A stretch of DNA of 64,000 nucleotides, from the NCBI RefSeq assembly GCF_965655635.1, contig NZ_CBFHHE010000010.1:1-64000 (forward strand). The letters run 5' to 3'. This document shows positions 1 through 8,963 of this stretch, in pieces (the stretch's first letter is position 1; every line of letters starts with the position of its first letter). Below the pieces are notes generated by a model. It was not told where the DNA came from. It did no database searches and saw nothing but the letters and a program-made list of their open reading frames with translations. The stretch is from Nereida sp965655635 (lineage in GTDB: Bacteria; Pseudomonadota; Alphaproteobacteria; Rhodobacterales; Rhodobacteraceae). Position numbers and translations under genes: made by a program.

Positions 1-1
1 C

Positions 2-670
2 AGACCCGCGGTGGCATTATTGGCCACGGGCGACGAGTTGGTCATGCCCGGTGAAGCCCCGAACGATGACCAAATCATCGCGTCGAACACCTTTGGCCTT
101 GCAGCAATGTTGGAGGCCGCGGGCGCCACCGCCCGTATGTTGCCGATCGCGCGCGATAATGAGGCGTCCTTGCGCCAGTCGTTCGATCTGGCGCGCGGTG
201 CCGATCTGATCGTGACTGTGGGTGGCGCCTCTGTTGGGGATCATGATCTGGTGGCCGCTGTGGCCGCTGACATGGGACTTGAACGTGCGTTTTACAAAGT
301 CGCCATGCGCCCGGGCAAACCACTTATGGCCGGTCAAATAAACGGGTTGGCAATGCTGGGCCTGCCTGGAAACCCCGTGTCAGCCATGGTTTGCGGTGAG
401 ATATTTCTTAAGCCATTGATTGATCAGATGCTAGGTCTGCCCGCTACAACACGCGCGACAATCACGGCACCAACCAACAAAATCATTCCTGCAAATGGTC
501 CGCGCGAACACTATATGCGAGGGCGTTACCGTGACGGCACCGTCAAAGTATTTGCTCGCCAAGACAGCAGCTTACTCAAAGTTCTTCACGTCGCGAACTG
601 CCTGATCAAACGCGCGCCACACGCCCCTGAGCTGCCCGTAGGTGCGCCTGTTGAGATCATTTTGATCTAA
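2..670 (+). CDS. moeA: Molybdopterin molybdenumtransferase MoeA, 3' part
   Basis: Inserts molybdate into adenylylated molybdopterin, the last step of molybdenum cofactor synthesis. The reading frame is open from the first bases of the window, so the N-terminal domains are missing; about 222 residues remain. What is left is the MoaB/Mog-like domain (ATGDELV near the start, then VTVGGASVGDHD), followed by RPGKPL and the conserved LPGNPVSA turn and the small C-terminal beta domain. It sits 64 bp upstream of lexA on the same strand, an order I know from other Rhodobacterales. An internal GTG at 11 is not a true start. The identification is strong; only the 5' end is unknown. Confidence 0.93.
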   Translation, partial: RPAVALLATGDELVMPGEAPNDDQIIASNTFGLAAMLEAAGATARMLPIARDNEASLRQSFDLARGADLIVTVGGASVGDHDLVAAVAADMGLERAFYKVAMRPGKPLMAGQINGLAMLGLPGNPVSAMVCGEIFLKPLIDQMLGLPATTRATITAPTNKIIPANGPREHYMRGRYRDGTVKVFARQDSSLLKVLHVANCLIKRAPHAPELPVGAPVEIILI

Positions 671-687
671 AGATTGACACAAAACAG

Positions 688-702
688 GAACATCGATAGA
701 AC
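688..702. promoter_or_regulatory. LexA box (GAAC-N7-GAAC) upstream of lexA
   Basis: Two GAAC half sites separated by exactly seven bases lie 33 bp before the lexA start codon. Alphaproteobacterial LexA is known to bind direct repeats of the form GTTC/GAAC-N7. This indicates autoregulation of lexA. A second match occurs in front of uvrA at 31037-31051. Confidence 0.8.
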
Positions 703-734
703 ATCTGTAAACAAAACGATTACAGGGGTGCATT

Positions 735-1430
735 ATGCTGACTAAAAAACAGTTGGATTTACTTGAGTTCATTCAAGCACGTGTTCAAAAAGATGGCGTC
801 CCCCCCAGTTTTGATGAGATGAAAGAAGCGCTCGATCTGCGGTCAAAGTCGGGCATTCACCGCTTAATCACCGCTCTTGAAGAGCGCGGTTTTATCCGCC
901 GCTTGGCCCATAAAGCCCGTGCGTTGGAAATTGTGAAACTTCCAGAAAACATGGGCGGCGCCCCTACTGCCGGCTTCACCCCCAAAGTTATTGATGGTGA
1001 CCGACCTGATCAGACGCCACCACGGGCACAATCTGTGCAAATTCAAGCAGTTGAATTGCCTGTGATGGGTAAAATTGCAGCCGGTGTACCGATTGAAGCG
1101 ATCCAACATGCCTCACACAACGTGGCTGTTCCCGGAACAATGCTATCGGGAAACTGTCATCACTATGCGCTTGAAGTTAAAGGCGATTCAATGATCGACG
1201 CGGGCATTAACGACGGTGACGTAGTCGTGATCCGCGAGACATCTACCGCAGACGACGGAGACATTGTTGTGGCCTTGGTGGAAGATCAAGAAGCAACCCT
1301 GAAGCGCCTGCGCAAAAACGGTGCCTCAATCGGACTGGAGGCGGCAAACCCCGCGTATGAAACACGCATTTTGCCCGCTGATCAGGTGAAAATTCAGGGG
1401 CGCTTGGTGGGTTTGATCCGCAGCTACTGA
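735..1430 (+). CDS. lexA: SOS-response repressor LexA
   Basis: Represses DNA-damage genes and cleaves itself when RecA filaments form. The 231-residue product has the N-terminal winged helix-turn-helix (about residues 1-65, LTKKQLDLLEFI) and a C-terminal S24 peptidase domain. The Ala-Gly cleavage site is in GKIAAGVP, the catalytic serine in VKGDSM and the catalytic lysine in EATLKRLRK. An AGGGGTG motif precedes the ATG. The LexA box at 688-702 points to self-repression. The 3' end overlaps the convergent comEC remnant by 7 bp. Confidence 0.96.
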   Translation: MLTKKQLDLLEFIQARVQKDGVPPSFDEMKEALDLRSKSGIHRLITALEERGFIRRLAHKARALEIVKLPENMGGAPTAGFTPKVIDGDRPDQTPPRAQSVQIQAVELPVMGKIAAGVPIEAIQHASHNVAVPGTMLSGNCHHYALEVKGDSMIDAGINDGDVVVIRETSTADDGDIVVALVEDQEATLKRLRKNGASIGLEAANPAYETRILPADQVKIQGRLVGLIRSY

Positions 1431-3534
1431 TCAATTCGCCAAAGGTTCTTGCCGCGTAGGTCGGCTGCAATTTGAGCATACACATTCGCTAGCTCCGCGG
1501 GATCGTGCGCGCTCCAAGGCCTATTTCCAGAGACCCCGTTTGCGGTTTGAATGCGCCAGCTTACAGACGCACTTTGTAAAGTGGTTCTGCTGAGTTTCTC
1601 CGTTTGGTGCGCATAAATTGCGACACTACCAGTCATTCGCAGCATGTCTTGCCCCCAAATCGCGCAGTCACTGCTCTCAACTGGTTGCACTTTCACAACA
1701 TAAACAACCTCAGGATCACAGGCTTTCAGCAGGCCGAGTTGTCTTTTCCCAACTAAATTAAGGATTACACTCTTGGGTAGGTTATCTGCCAAGTCGCCGC
1801 ATCAAACGACAATACCCCATCGTTTTCAAGCCAGTTTTTAGCGGCAAATCCCTCCCCCTTCTCACGGCTTAACCGCCGTGTCCCGTCGTGCATAAAACCC
1901 ACTAAGCCACCGGAACTCGCGATTAACACATCCGGTCGTTCTGAATTGCCCCACCCAAACAATGCGCAGCACATTGCTACCACCCCTGCCCATTTCCCAC
2001 GCCCTATCCAAAGCACGGCGATCACCCCACCAATGCCGATCAGCAGCAAGACCCACAACGGCGGCGACGGAACACCAGACACGGCACCGTTCAGTGACGC
2101 AAAAAACGCGGCCACCTGCAGGATCCACCAACAGCCAACCGACATTACTTTAAGCCCGATCCACCCCACCCCGATCGGGGCCAAAAGGGCGCTTAGTACC
2201 GCGCCAGGGATTACAATGGCGCCCATCACAGGGACGGCGATCAGGTTGGTAAACAGGCCCACATGGACAAATTGATTGAAATGCGCAGCCGCCACCGGCG
2301 CTGTGGCCAAGCCCGCCACCGCAGAAGTTATCACCACCCCCGCCACGGATTTCACAAAGCGCGACCGCCGTTCGAGCCATGCAATCGGGCGATCTTTTAG
2401 CACCCGAAACGCCACCACAAGGGCAATGGTCGCCGCAAACGACATCTGAAATCCGGGCCCAACCAATGCTTCTGGGCGCAGCACCAACACGATCAGCGCG
2501 GCTGTGGCAACGGACCGAAGGCTTAGGACACGTTGGTCCAAAACGACGGCCAACAGCATTACCAACGCCCGTTCTGTCGCGACCGAGCCACCAGAAATTG
2601 CCAGATAAACCGCCCCCGCTACCATTGCGACAACTGCCGCGATTTTCTTTGTCGGCAGCCGCAGCGCGAGGCTTGGCACCAAAGCCAGCCCCCCGCGCAC
2701 CAACGCAAACACAAACCCCGTCAGCAACCCCATATGCACGCAAGAAATCGCCAAAAGATGTGCCAAATTCGTGCGGCGAAGATTTTGCAGAACCTCTTGG
2801 GGCATCGCAGAACGGTCACCCGTGGTCACCGCAGTTGCAAAAGCACCCAGCTCTGGCGCCATATCCCGCTGCACGGCTTGGGAAATTTCCTGCCGTAACG
2901 AAGACGTAAATAGCGCCACTCCGCTTCGTTTAGCAGGCGACAACGTCAGCACTTCGGTGCGGGTATAGCCAAAGCCGCCCAGCTTCAAAAACCACGCGTG
3001 CCGGCGAAAATCAAAACCCTCGGGCTCAACGGGGCCATTGGTGGGCGACATATTTGCAGTCAGCAGAACCGTCTGACCAATCTCTAACGCGCTATGCTCT
3101 GTGCCCTGCTGAGCCGCGTCACCGTGCAGACTGACCCGAACGCGGCGTGGTGTGTCCTCAGGGGGCAGTCGCTCCATCACAACCCGGTCCAGTGTCAGCC
3201 GCTTGGCATCGGACGCGCTTTTATCCATATGGATAATGCGGCCCTGCACACTGCCGTAGCTACGCCATTCAAGCACGGGGCCCGCCACAAAATGCGACCG
3301 CGACGCGGCAGTCAAAAAGCCGGATAAAATGACAACAGTCAGCACAAGAAATGGCGCAAACCTTGGGGTCAATAACGCTGCGCCAGCGAGCGTTACAACA
3401 GAAGCCGCCACCAGACCAATCAGCATAGAACCCGGCTCAAACAGCAGGCTAAAATACGCACCGATACCGCCCGCAAAGGCCAGGGGCACCCACAGAAAGA
3501 CCCGTTCACGCTGAACTGCGAATGCTTCAACCAT
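1424..3534 (-). pseudogene. comEC: ComEC/Rec2 competence protein, frameshifted near its C-terminus
   Basis: ComEC forms the inner-membrane channel for DNA uptake. The first frame (3534 to 1765, about 589 residues from the ATG at 3534) contains the N-terminal OB-fold/DUF4131 region and the Competence domain with the conserved HLLAISCVHMG segment and many membrane helices, then stops early. A second frame (open from about 1801 to 1424) continues with the expected soluble C-terminal region (LKACDPEVVYVVKVQ, a cysteine-containing segment and a terminal RIQTANG stretch). Joining them by a -1 shift between 1801 and 1765 gives about 710 residues, close to the usual length in this group. I see no slippery heptamer there, so a one-base deletion or a sequence error is the simplest reading. 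The membrane channel part would still be made. Confidence 0.75.
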
Positions 3535-3627
3535 AAGGGCCGCTGCCGCCACTTGTCACCGCCTTCCCGCCAGATTAGACCGATGCGCAACTGCTCGCCT
3601 ATTCTCTTGCTCAAAGGTTAATTCCAC

Positions 3628-5022
3628 ATGGCCGTCGTGACCCGTTTCGCCCCATCGCCCACTGGTTATCTGCACATTGGTGGCGCGCGGACTGCGCTGT
3701 TTAACTGGCTTTACGCGCGTGGCCGTGGTGGCAAATTCTTGCTGCGGATCGAAGACACAGACCGCGCCCGTTCAACACCCGAAGCGACTGCGGCTATCTT
3801 GCAAGGGATGGCATGGCTTGGCCTCGACCACGACGGCGACGTCATCAGCCAGTTTGAGCGCGCAGACAGACATGCAGAAATCGCCAATACTCTGCTGGCC
3901 GCAGGCAAGGCCTATAGATGCTTTGCCACACAAGATGAAATTTCCGCGTTCCGTGATGCGGCCCGTGCTGAGGGGAAAAGCACGCTGTACCGTAGCCCGT
4001 GGCGTGATGCCCCTGCGGATCAGCACCCCGATGCACCCTTTGTGGTCCGCATCAAGGCCCCTCAAGATGGCGCCACAGTAATCCGCGATGAGGTCCAAGG
4101 CGACGTCAGCATTCATAACGACCAGCTTGATGACATGATCTTGCTGCGCAGTGATGGCACACCCGTCTACATGTTGGCGGTCGTTGTGGATGACCATGAT
4201 ATGGGCGTGACGCATGTTATTCGCGGGGACGATCACCTTAATAACGCGGCGCGGCAGATGATGATCTATAACGCCATGGGGTGGCCGGTGCCTACATATG
4301 CGCACATCCCCCTGATCCACGGTCCCGACGGTAAAAAGCTGTCCAAGCGCCACGGTGCGCTTGGCGTTGAGGAATATCAGGTCATGGGCTACCCGGCCGC
4401 CGGTATGCGTAACTATCTCGCCCGTCTGGGATGGAGCCATGGCGATGACGAGGTCTTCACAGACGCCCAAGCGCGCGAGTGGTTCGACCTTAGTGGTATT
4501 GGCAAAAGCCCTGCGCGGCTGGACTTTAAGAAACTGGAATCAATCTGTGGCGCGCAGATAGCGATGGGCGATGACGCCGCATTGCGGCAAGAAGCAGAGG
4601 CATTTCTGGCCGCAGCAGGGCTTCCCACGCTTACTGACGCGCAGTCAACTACATTTGAGCGGGCGATGTATTGCCTGAAAGAACGTGCTAAGACCTTCCC
4701 GCAACTTATTGAAAAAGCACACTTTGGACTTAGTGCGCGGCCCTTGGATATAGAAGAGAAAGCGGCTAAGGCCCTTGATACGGTATCCATTGGTATACTG
4801 AAAGAATTGACGCCGCAGTTGCAAGCTGCTAGCTGGGAGCGTGACCAACTGGAGGCCGTGGCCAACGCGCTTGCGGCATCGCACGACATAGGTTTTGGCA
4901 AGCTTGCAGCGCCGCTGCGTGCCGCCGTTGCCGGACGTGCGGCCACACCATCGGTCTTTGATATGATGCTGGTTTTGGGCCGCGAAGAAACTCTCGCGCG
5001 CTTGGGTGACGCAACACAATAA
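3628..5022 (+). CDS. gltX: Glutamyl-tRNA synthetase
   Basis: Charges tRNA-Glu (and in many alphaproteobacteria tRNA-Gln, later amidated by GatCAB) with glutamate. The 464-residue class I synthetase has the HIGH-type signature (PSPTGYLHIGG, residues 9-19) and the KMSKS-type loop KKLSKR at residues 236-241. The helical anticodon-binding domain occupies the C-terminal third. It is divergent from comEC and followed at 88 bp by gltA on the same strand. Alphaproteobacteria often carry two gltX paralogues with different tRNA preferences, and the sequence alone does not tell me which this is. Confidence 0.95.
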   Translation: MAVVTRFAPSPTGYLHIGGARTALFNWLYARGRGGKFLLRIEDTDRARSTPEATAAILQGMAWLGLDHDGDVISQFERADRHAEIANTLLAAGKAYRCFATQDEISAFRDAARAEGKSTLYRSPWRDAPADQHPDAPFVVRIKAPQDGATVIRDEVQGDVSIHNDQLDDMILLRSDGTPVYMLAVVVDDHDMGVTHVIRGDDHLNNAARQMMIYNAMGWPVPTYAHIPLIHGPDGKKLSKRHGALGVEEYQVMGYPAAGMRNYLARLGWSHGDDEVFTDAQAREWFDLSGIGKSPARLDFKKLESICGAQIAMGDDAALRQEAEAFLAAAGLPTLTDAQSTTFERAMYCLKERAKTFPQLIEKAHFGLSARPLDIEEKAAKALDTVSIGILKELTPQLQAASWERDQLEAVANALAASHDIGFGKLAAPLRAAVAGRAATPSVFDMMLVLGREETLARLGDATQ

Positions 5023-5110
5023 TAGACGGAGTCGTTTACAAATCTGTAACGAAGCCCGCGCAACATACGAAAATGGCGCACCGCGCCGCTGCTGGATAAT
5101 GAGGGAACAT

Positions 5111-6406
5111 ATGGCCGAAACGACAAAGAACGCGACGCTTACTATTGGCGACAAAACAATCGAACTGCCGGTTTACTCGCCTACTGCGGGTCCTGACGTG
5201 CTCGATATCCGCAAGCTTTACGCGCAAGGCGACGTGTTCACCTACGATCCCGGCTTCACCTCAACTGCAGCGTGCGACAGCACCATTACATTTATCGATG
5301 GCGCCAAGGGCGAGCTGCTGCACCGCGGCTATCCTATTGATCAGCTTGCGGAAAAATCACACTACCTCGAAGTGTGCTATGTACTGTTGTACGGCGAACT
5401 TCCTTCTGCAGCCGAGTTGGAAACGTTTGAGAGCATGGTGACAAACCATACCATGCTGCACGAGCAGATGATTAACTTCTTCCGCGGTTTCCGCCGTGAC
5501 GCGCACCCAATGGCCATCATGACCGGCGTTGTTGGTGCAATGTCTGCGTTCTATCACGACAGTACCGACATCACCGACCCACACCAGCGCGAAGTGGCAA
5601 CGATCCGTTTGATCGCCAAAATGCCAACAATTGCAGCGATGGCGTTCAAATATACTGTCGGCCAGCCATTCGTGTATCCGCGCAACGATCTGGATTATGC
5701 GTCGAACTTCCTGCGCATGTGCTTTGCAGTGCCTGCTGAAGATTACGTAGTGAACCCGATTCTGAGCCGTGCAATGGACCGTATTCTCACATTGCACGCA
5801 GACCATGAGCAAAACGCATCAACATCAACTGTGCGTTTGGCATCATCTTCTGGCGCGAACCCGTTTGCCTGTATCGCGGCCGGTATTGCGTGTCTTTGGG
5901 GCCCTGCCCACGGTGGTGCGAACCAAGCATGCCTCGAAATGCTGAAGGAAATCGGAAGCGTTGATCGCATTCCTGAATTCATCGCCCGTGCGAAAGACAA
6001 AGACGACCCCTTCCGCCTGATGGGCTTTGGTCACCGCGTTTACAAAAACTTTGATCCCCGTGCGAAAGTTCTGAAACAATCTGCGGATGAAGTTCTGGAT
6101 CTGCTTGGTGTAGAGAACAACCCGATCCTTCAAGTCGCCAAAGAGCTTGAAAAACAAGCGTTGGCCGATCCGTATTTTGCAGACAAGAAACTGTTCCCGA
6201 ACGTGGATTTCTACTCGGGCATTATTCTTGAAGCGATGGGCTTCCCCACATCGATGTTCACGCCGATCTTCGCACTGGCCCGTACAGTTGGTTGGATTTC
6301 ACAGTGGAAAGAGCAGATCAGCGATCCGGCGCTCAAGATCGGTCGCCCTCGCCAACTGTACCAAGGCGAAACTCTGCGCGATTACGTCGACATCGAAAAA
6401 CGCTAA
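5111..6406 (+). CDS. gltA: Citrate synthase (type II)
   Basis: Condenses acetyl-CoA with oxaloacetate at the entry of the TCA cycle. The ATG at 5111 is chosen because a GAGGGA ribosome site precedes it and the product then begins MAETTKNATL, as expected for the family; the longer frame from 5006 would overlap gltX. The 431-residue protein has the small N-terminal domain, the active-site histidine region GPAHGGAN and the second catalytic segment GFGHRVYK. Length and motifs match the hexameric, NADH-sensitive type II enzymes of Gram-negative bacteria. A strong hairpin terminator follows. Confidence 0.96.
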   Translation: MAETTKNATLTIGDKTIELPVYSPTAGPDVLDIRKLYAQGDVFTYDPGFTSTAACDSTITFIDGAKGELLHRGYPIDQLAEKSHYLEVCYVLLYGELPSAAELETFESMVTNHTMLHEQMINFFRGFRRDAHPMAIMTGVVGAMSAFYHDSTDITDPHQREVATIRLIAKMPTIAAMAFKYTVGQPFVYPRNDLDYASNFLRMCFAVPAEDYVVNPILSRAMDRILTLHADHEQNASTSTVRLASSSGANPFACIAAGIACLWGPAHGGANQACLEMLKEIGSVDRIPEFIARAKDKDDPFRLMGFGHRVYKNFDPRAKVLKQSADEVLDLLGVENNPILQVAKELEKQALADPYFADKKLFPNVDFYSGIILEAMGFPTSMFTPIFALARTVGWISQWKEQISDPALKIGRPRQLYQGETLRDYVDIEKR

Positions 6407-6427
6407 GCTTTCTGGCAGGCAGACACA

Positions 6428-6468
6428 AAAAAACGCCGCCGAGGGACATCCTTAGGTGGCGTTTTTAT
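6428..6468 (+). terminator. Rho-independent terminator after gltA
   Basis: A GC-rich 12-bp stem (left arm ending CGCCGCC, right arm starting GGTGGCG, one G-T pair) is flanked by A and T runs, 22 bp past the gltA stop. Confidence 0.85.
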
Positions 6469-6581
6469 TTGAGTATTTTTTACCAAAGCGAAGACAGCCC
6501 ACAGTCATTTTATCGGACGAACTTGCATTAGAGGGCTGAGTGCATATTCTGTGCAGGTGTTATGTTTCCAGGTTAACTGCC

Positions 6582-7601
6582 ATGTTGGCCCTTGCTCTTT
6601 TGCTTCTTATCCCTCTTGCCCTTGATGTGGCGCTTCTTGATCAGTCGCTTGATGCTCTGCGTGGTGATGATGACACGGGCAGCAGATCTGAGGACGAGAC
6701 CGTTGATGACCCCTCTCAGACGGCAAGCGACACAATTCGTCTTGGCGATCAGCCTAACGATTTTGAAGGCAGCTTTCGGGGTGAGACGATTTTCGGCAAT
6801 TTAGGTGATGATAAGATCGACGGGCGCGGCGGCGACGACACGCTTTTTGGGGGATCTGGGAACGGTCTCTTTGACGGCGGCGCAGGTGATGACGCCCTAA
6901 ACAGCAATGTAAACGACGACATCCTAGCTGGTGGTCCGGGGGCAGACACGCTGCGGGGCGGCAACAACGATGACACTCTGTTTGGGGATAGCGGTTCTGA
7001 CCTGCTGCTCGGTGAAACCGGCGACGACGTGTTGATTGGCGGCGTAAATACCGACGTTCTTAATGGCTGCGGCGGAACAGATGTGCTGTGGGGTGGCGCC
7101 ATTTTTGACAGTGATACACTTGAGACGGACAACCTTTCAGCGCTGCAATCCGGACCACCGCTAATCACCCGTCCGGAGGGTGAAACACCCACTTGGGGCG
7201 GGAATTTCCGTGATGACGGTGTGGAAGACAAGCTGACCGGCGGGGCTGGCACGGACACGCTGTTTTTGGCGCGAGATGATATCGGCACAGGTGGCGGTGA
7301 CGCGGATGAGTTTGTCTAGCTTCTTGATCCAAGTAGCGATGATGCCATCGCCGGCGAGACAGGCACGCGCGTCACTGATTTTTCAAACGACGATGTTTTG
7401 ATGATTGCTACGCGAACTGTCGCGCCCAACCCTGAGGTGAGCGTTACCCAAGCAGATACAGTTGTGACTGTATTCGCCGATGATTTCAAAGTTGCGGAGG
7501 TGCAGCTTGGACCTCAATTTGACCAAAACGTACAGCCCTTTGAGAACTATATCCAGTTGGTTAAATACAGCACGCCTGTCGTACTTGCGACGCTGGTCTA
7601 A
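6582..7601 (+). pseudogene. RTX-type calcium-binding protein, interrupted by an in-frame TAG
   Basis: The frame starts at the ATG at 6582 with a single hydrophobic segment (LALALLLLIPLALDVALL), then an acidic linker and repeated GGxGxDxL nonapeptides typical of RTX beta-rolls. A TAG at 7317-7319 ends the frame after GDADEFV, but the same frame continues without a further stop to 7601. The continuation (DFSNDDVLMI, PNPEVSVTQ, VVTVFADD) is just what normally follows the repeats in roseobacter proteins of this type. The intact product would be about 339 residues. CAG to TAG or TGG to TAG would each explain the stop. A protein truncated after the repeats could still be made and anchored in the membrane. 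Function unknown beyond calcium binding. Confidence 0.75.
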
Positions 7602-7604
7602 TCC

Positions 7605-8381
7605 CTACCGGCCTTCGAACTTTGCAGGACGCTTTTCAAGGAACGACAGCACGCCTTCTTTGAAATCACGCGTTTCACCACAAGCACCCTGAAGCGATGC
7701 CTCAAGGCCCAATTGCGTCTCAAGGTCATTGCCAAAACTTGCCCGAAGCGCAGATTTCACATGCTCATAGGCAACTGTCGGACCTTTGGCCAAATGCGCG
7801 GCACGGGCGCGCCAATGCGCATCAAATTCTGTATCGGGCACGGCTTCCCAGATCATGCCCCAATCACTGGCTTGCTGCGCAGAAATACTCTCACCAAAAA
7901 GTGCGGCTCCCATGGCTTTGGCCAACCCCATTTGGCGCGGCAGATAGTATGTACCACCCGCGTCAGGAATAAGCCCAATACGCGTAAAAGCTTGGACAAA
8001 AACAGCCTTTTGCGACGCAATCACCACATCGGCAACCAGTGCCAGATTTGCACCTGCGCCCGCTGCCGCGCCGTTTACAGCCGCAATCGTCGGAACAGGA
8101 CACTCAATAATCGTGCGAAGCATCGGGACGTATTCATCGCGCAAGGTGCGCTCAAGATCAAGCTGGGCCGCTGAACCGCCGTCGCCCAAATCTTGGCCCG
8201 AACAAAACGCATCCCCCGCCCCTGTCAGCACAACAACACGGGCCTCGGTCCCAGCTTTCTTCACGGCATGGGTGATCTCGGCGCGCATCTGACCGTTCAA
8301 AGCGTTCTTTACCTTGGGGCGGTTCAAAGTGAGCGTCGCAACACCGTCGTTTAGCTCATAGTCCAGCGCGTCATACATCAT
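7605..8381 (-). CDS. Enoyl-CoA hydratase/isomerase family protein (PaaG-like)
   Basis: A crotonase-fold enzyme of about 258 residues from the ATG at 8381 (8378 is an equally good ATG). The conserved segments are LNRPKVKNALN near the N-terminus, the oxyanion-hole region AFCSGQDLG, and AAVNGAAAGAGANLALVAD. The downstream block FVQAFTRIGLIPDAGGTYYLPR resembles PaaG, the ring-epoxide isomerase of phenylacetate degradation, more than classical FadB-type hydratases. No other phenylacetate genes are nearby, so a general acyl-CoA hydratase/isomerase role is equally possible. It is convergent with the RTX gene, the stops being only 3 bp apart. Confidence 0.85.
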   Translation of the reverse strand: MMYDALDYELNDGVATLTLNRPKVKNALNGQMRAEITHAVKKAGTEARVVVLTGAGDAFCSGQDLGDGGSAAQLDLERTLRDEYVPMLRTIIECPVPTIAAVNGAAAGAGANLALVADVVIASQKAVFVQAFTRIGLIPDAGGTYYLPRQMGLAKAMGAALFGESISAQQASDWGMIWEAVPDTEFDAHWRARAAHLAKGPTVAYEHVKSALRASFGNDLETQLGLEASLQGACGETRDFKEGVLSFLEKRPAKFEGR

Positions 8382-8495
8382 GGGAGCATCCTCATTAATC
8401 CGTTTGTTAGAAGGCACAATAGGGCCATGTGCCAGAGTTGCCAGCGGAACTGAACACCACGCGCAAGAACGTCACGACACCGCTTTTGTGCCAGC

Positions 8496-8963
8496 CTATT
8501 TATTCAGCAGTTCAGTGAGGCGTTTTGTTTCATCCGCACTCAGCTCATCCGCAGGTACAGGTGCCGCGCGCCCGCGCAAATAGGCCGCGGCCCCAATGCC
8601 CCCAATCAAAAGCATCGCAGGCCCCGCCAACCACAAAATCAAGGTTGAGCCTTTTGCAGGTGGGTTGAGCAAAACAAACTCGCCGTACCGCGCAACAATG
8701 AACGAGAGCGCCTCGTCGTTGCTATCCCCCGCCGAGACACGTTCACGGACCAGCAGGCGTAGATCACGCGCCACTTCCGCGTGGGATTCATCAATGCTTT
8801 CGTTCTGGCACACAGGGCAGCGCAATTCTTTGCTGATAACCCGCGCGCGCGCCTCAAGGGCAGGATCATCCAAGACCTCGTCGGGCTGCACGGCAAACGC
8901 AGGCATAGCCATCAAAACGATCAGCCCAACTAATCCGCAAATGCGGGAAGCAACTGCTGTCAT
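8496..8963 (-). CDS. ccmH: Cytochrome c-type biogenesis protein CcmH
   Basis: Periplasm-facing thioredoxin-like subunit that keeps apocytochrome c CXXCH cysteines reduced for haem ligation. The ATG at 8963 shares an ATGA overlap with the ccmF stop, which implies translational coupling and decides the start. The 155-residue product has an N-terminal signal/anchor, the conserved redox motif LRCPVCQNESI, the helical bundle region (ARDLRLLVRERV, YGEFVLLNPP) and one C-terminal membrane helix. Together with ccmF and ccmE nearby it belongs to System I cytochrome c maturation. Confidence 0.94.
   Translation of the reverse strand: MTAVASRICGLVGLIVLMAMPAFAVQPDEVLDDPALEARARVISKELRCPVCQNESIDESHAEVARDLRLLVRERVSAGDSNDEALSFIVARYGEFVLLNPPAKGSTLILWLAGPAMLLIGGIGAAAYLRGRAAPVPADELSADETKRLTELLNK

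Noticed and set aside
1765..1801. Programmed -1 frameshift in comEC
   Set aside because: No X XXY YYZ heptamer lies in the overlap, so a mutation or error is simpler.
6749..7288. Long minus-strand frame opposite the RTX gene
   Set aside because: Ser/Pro-rich translation is the antisense shadow of GGxGxD codons; no ribosome site or known domain.
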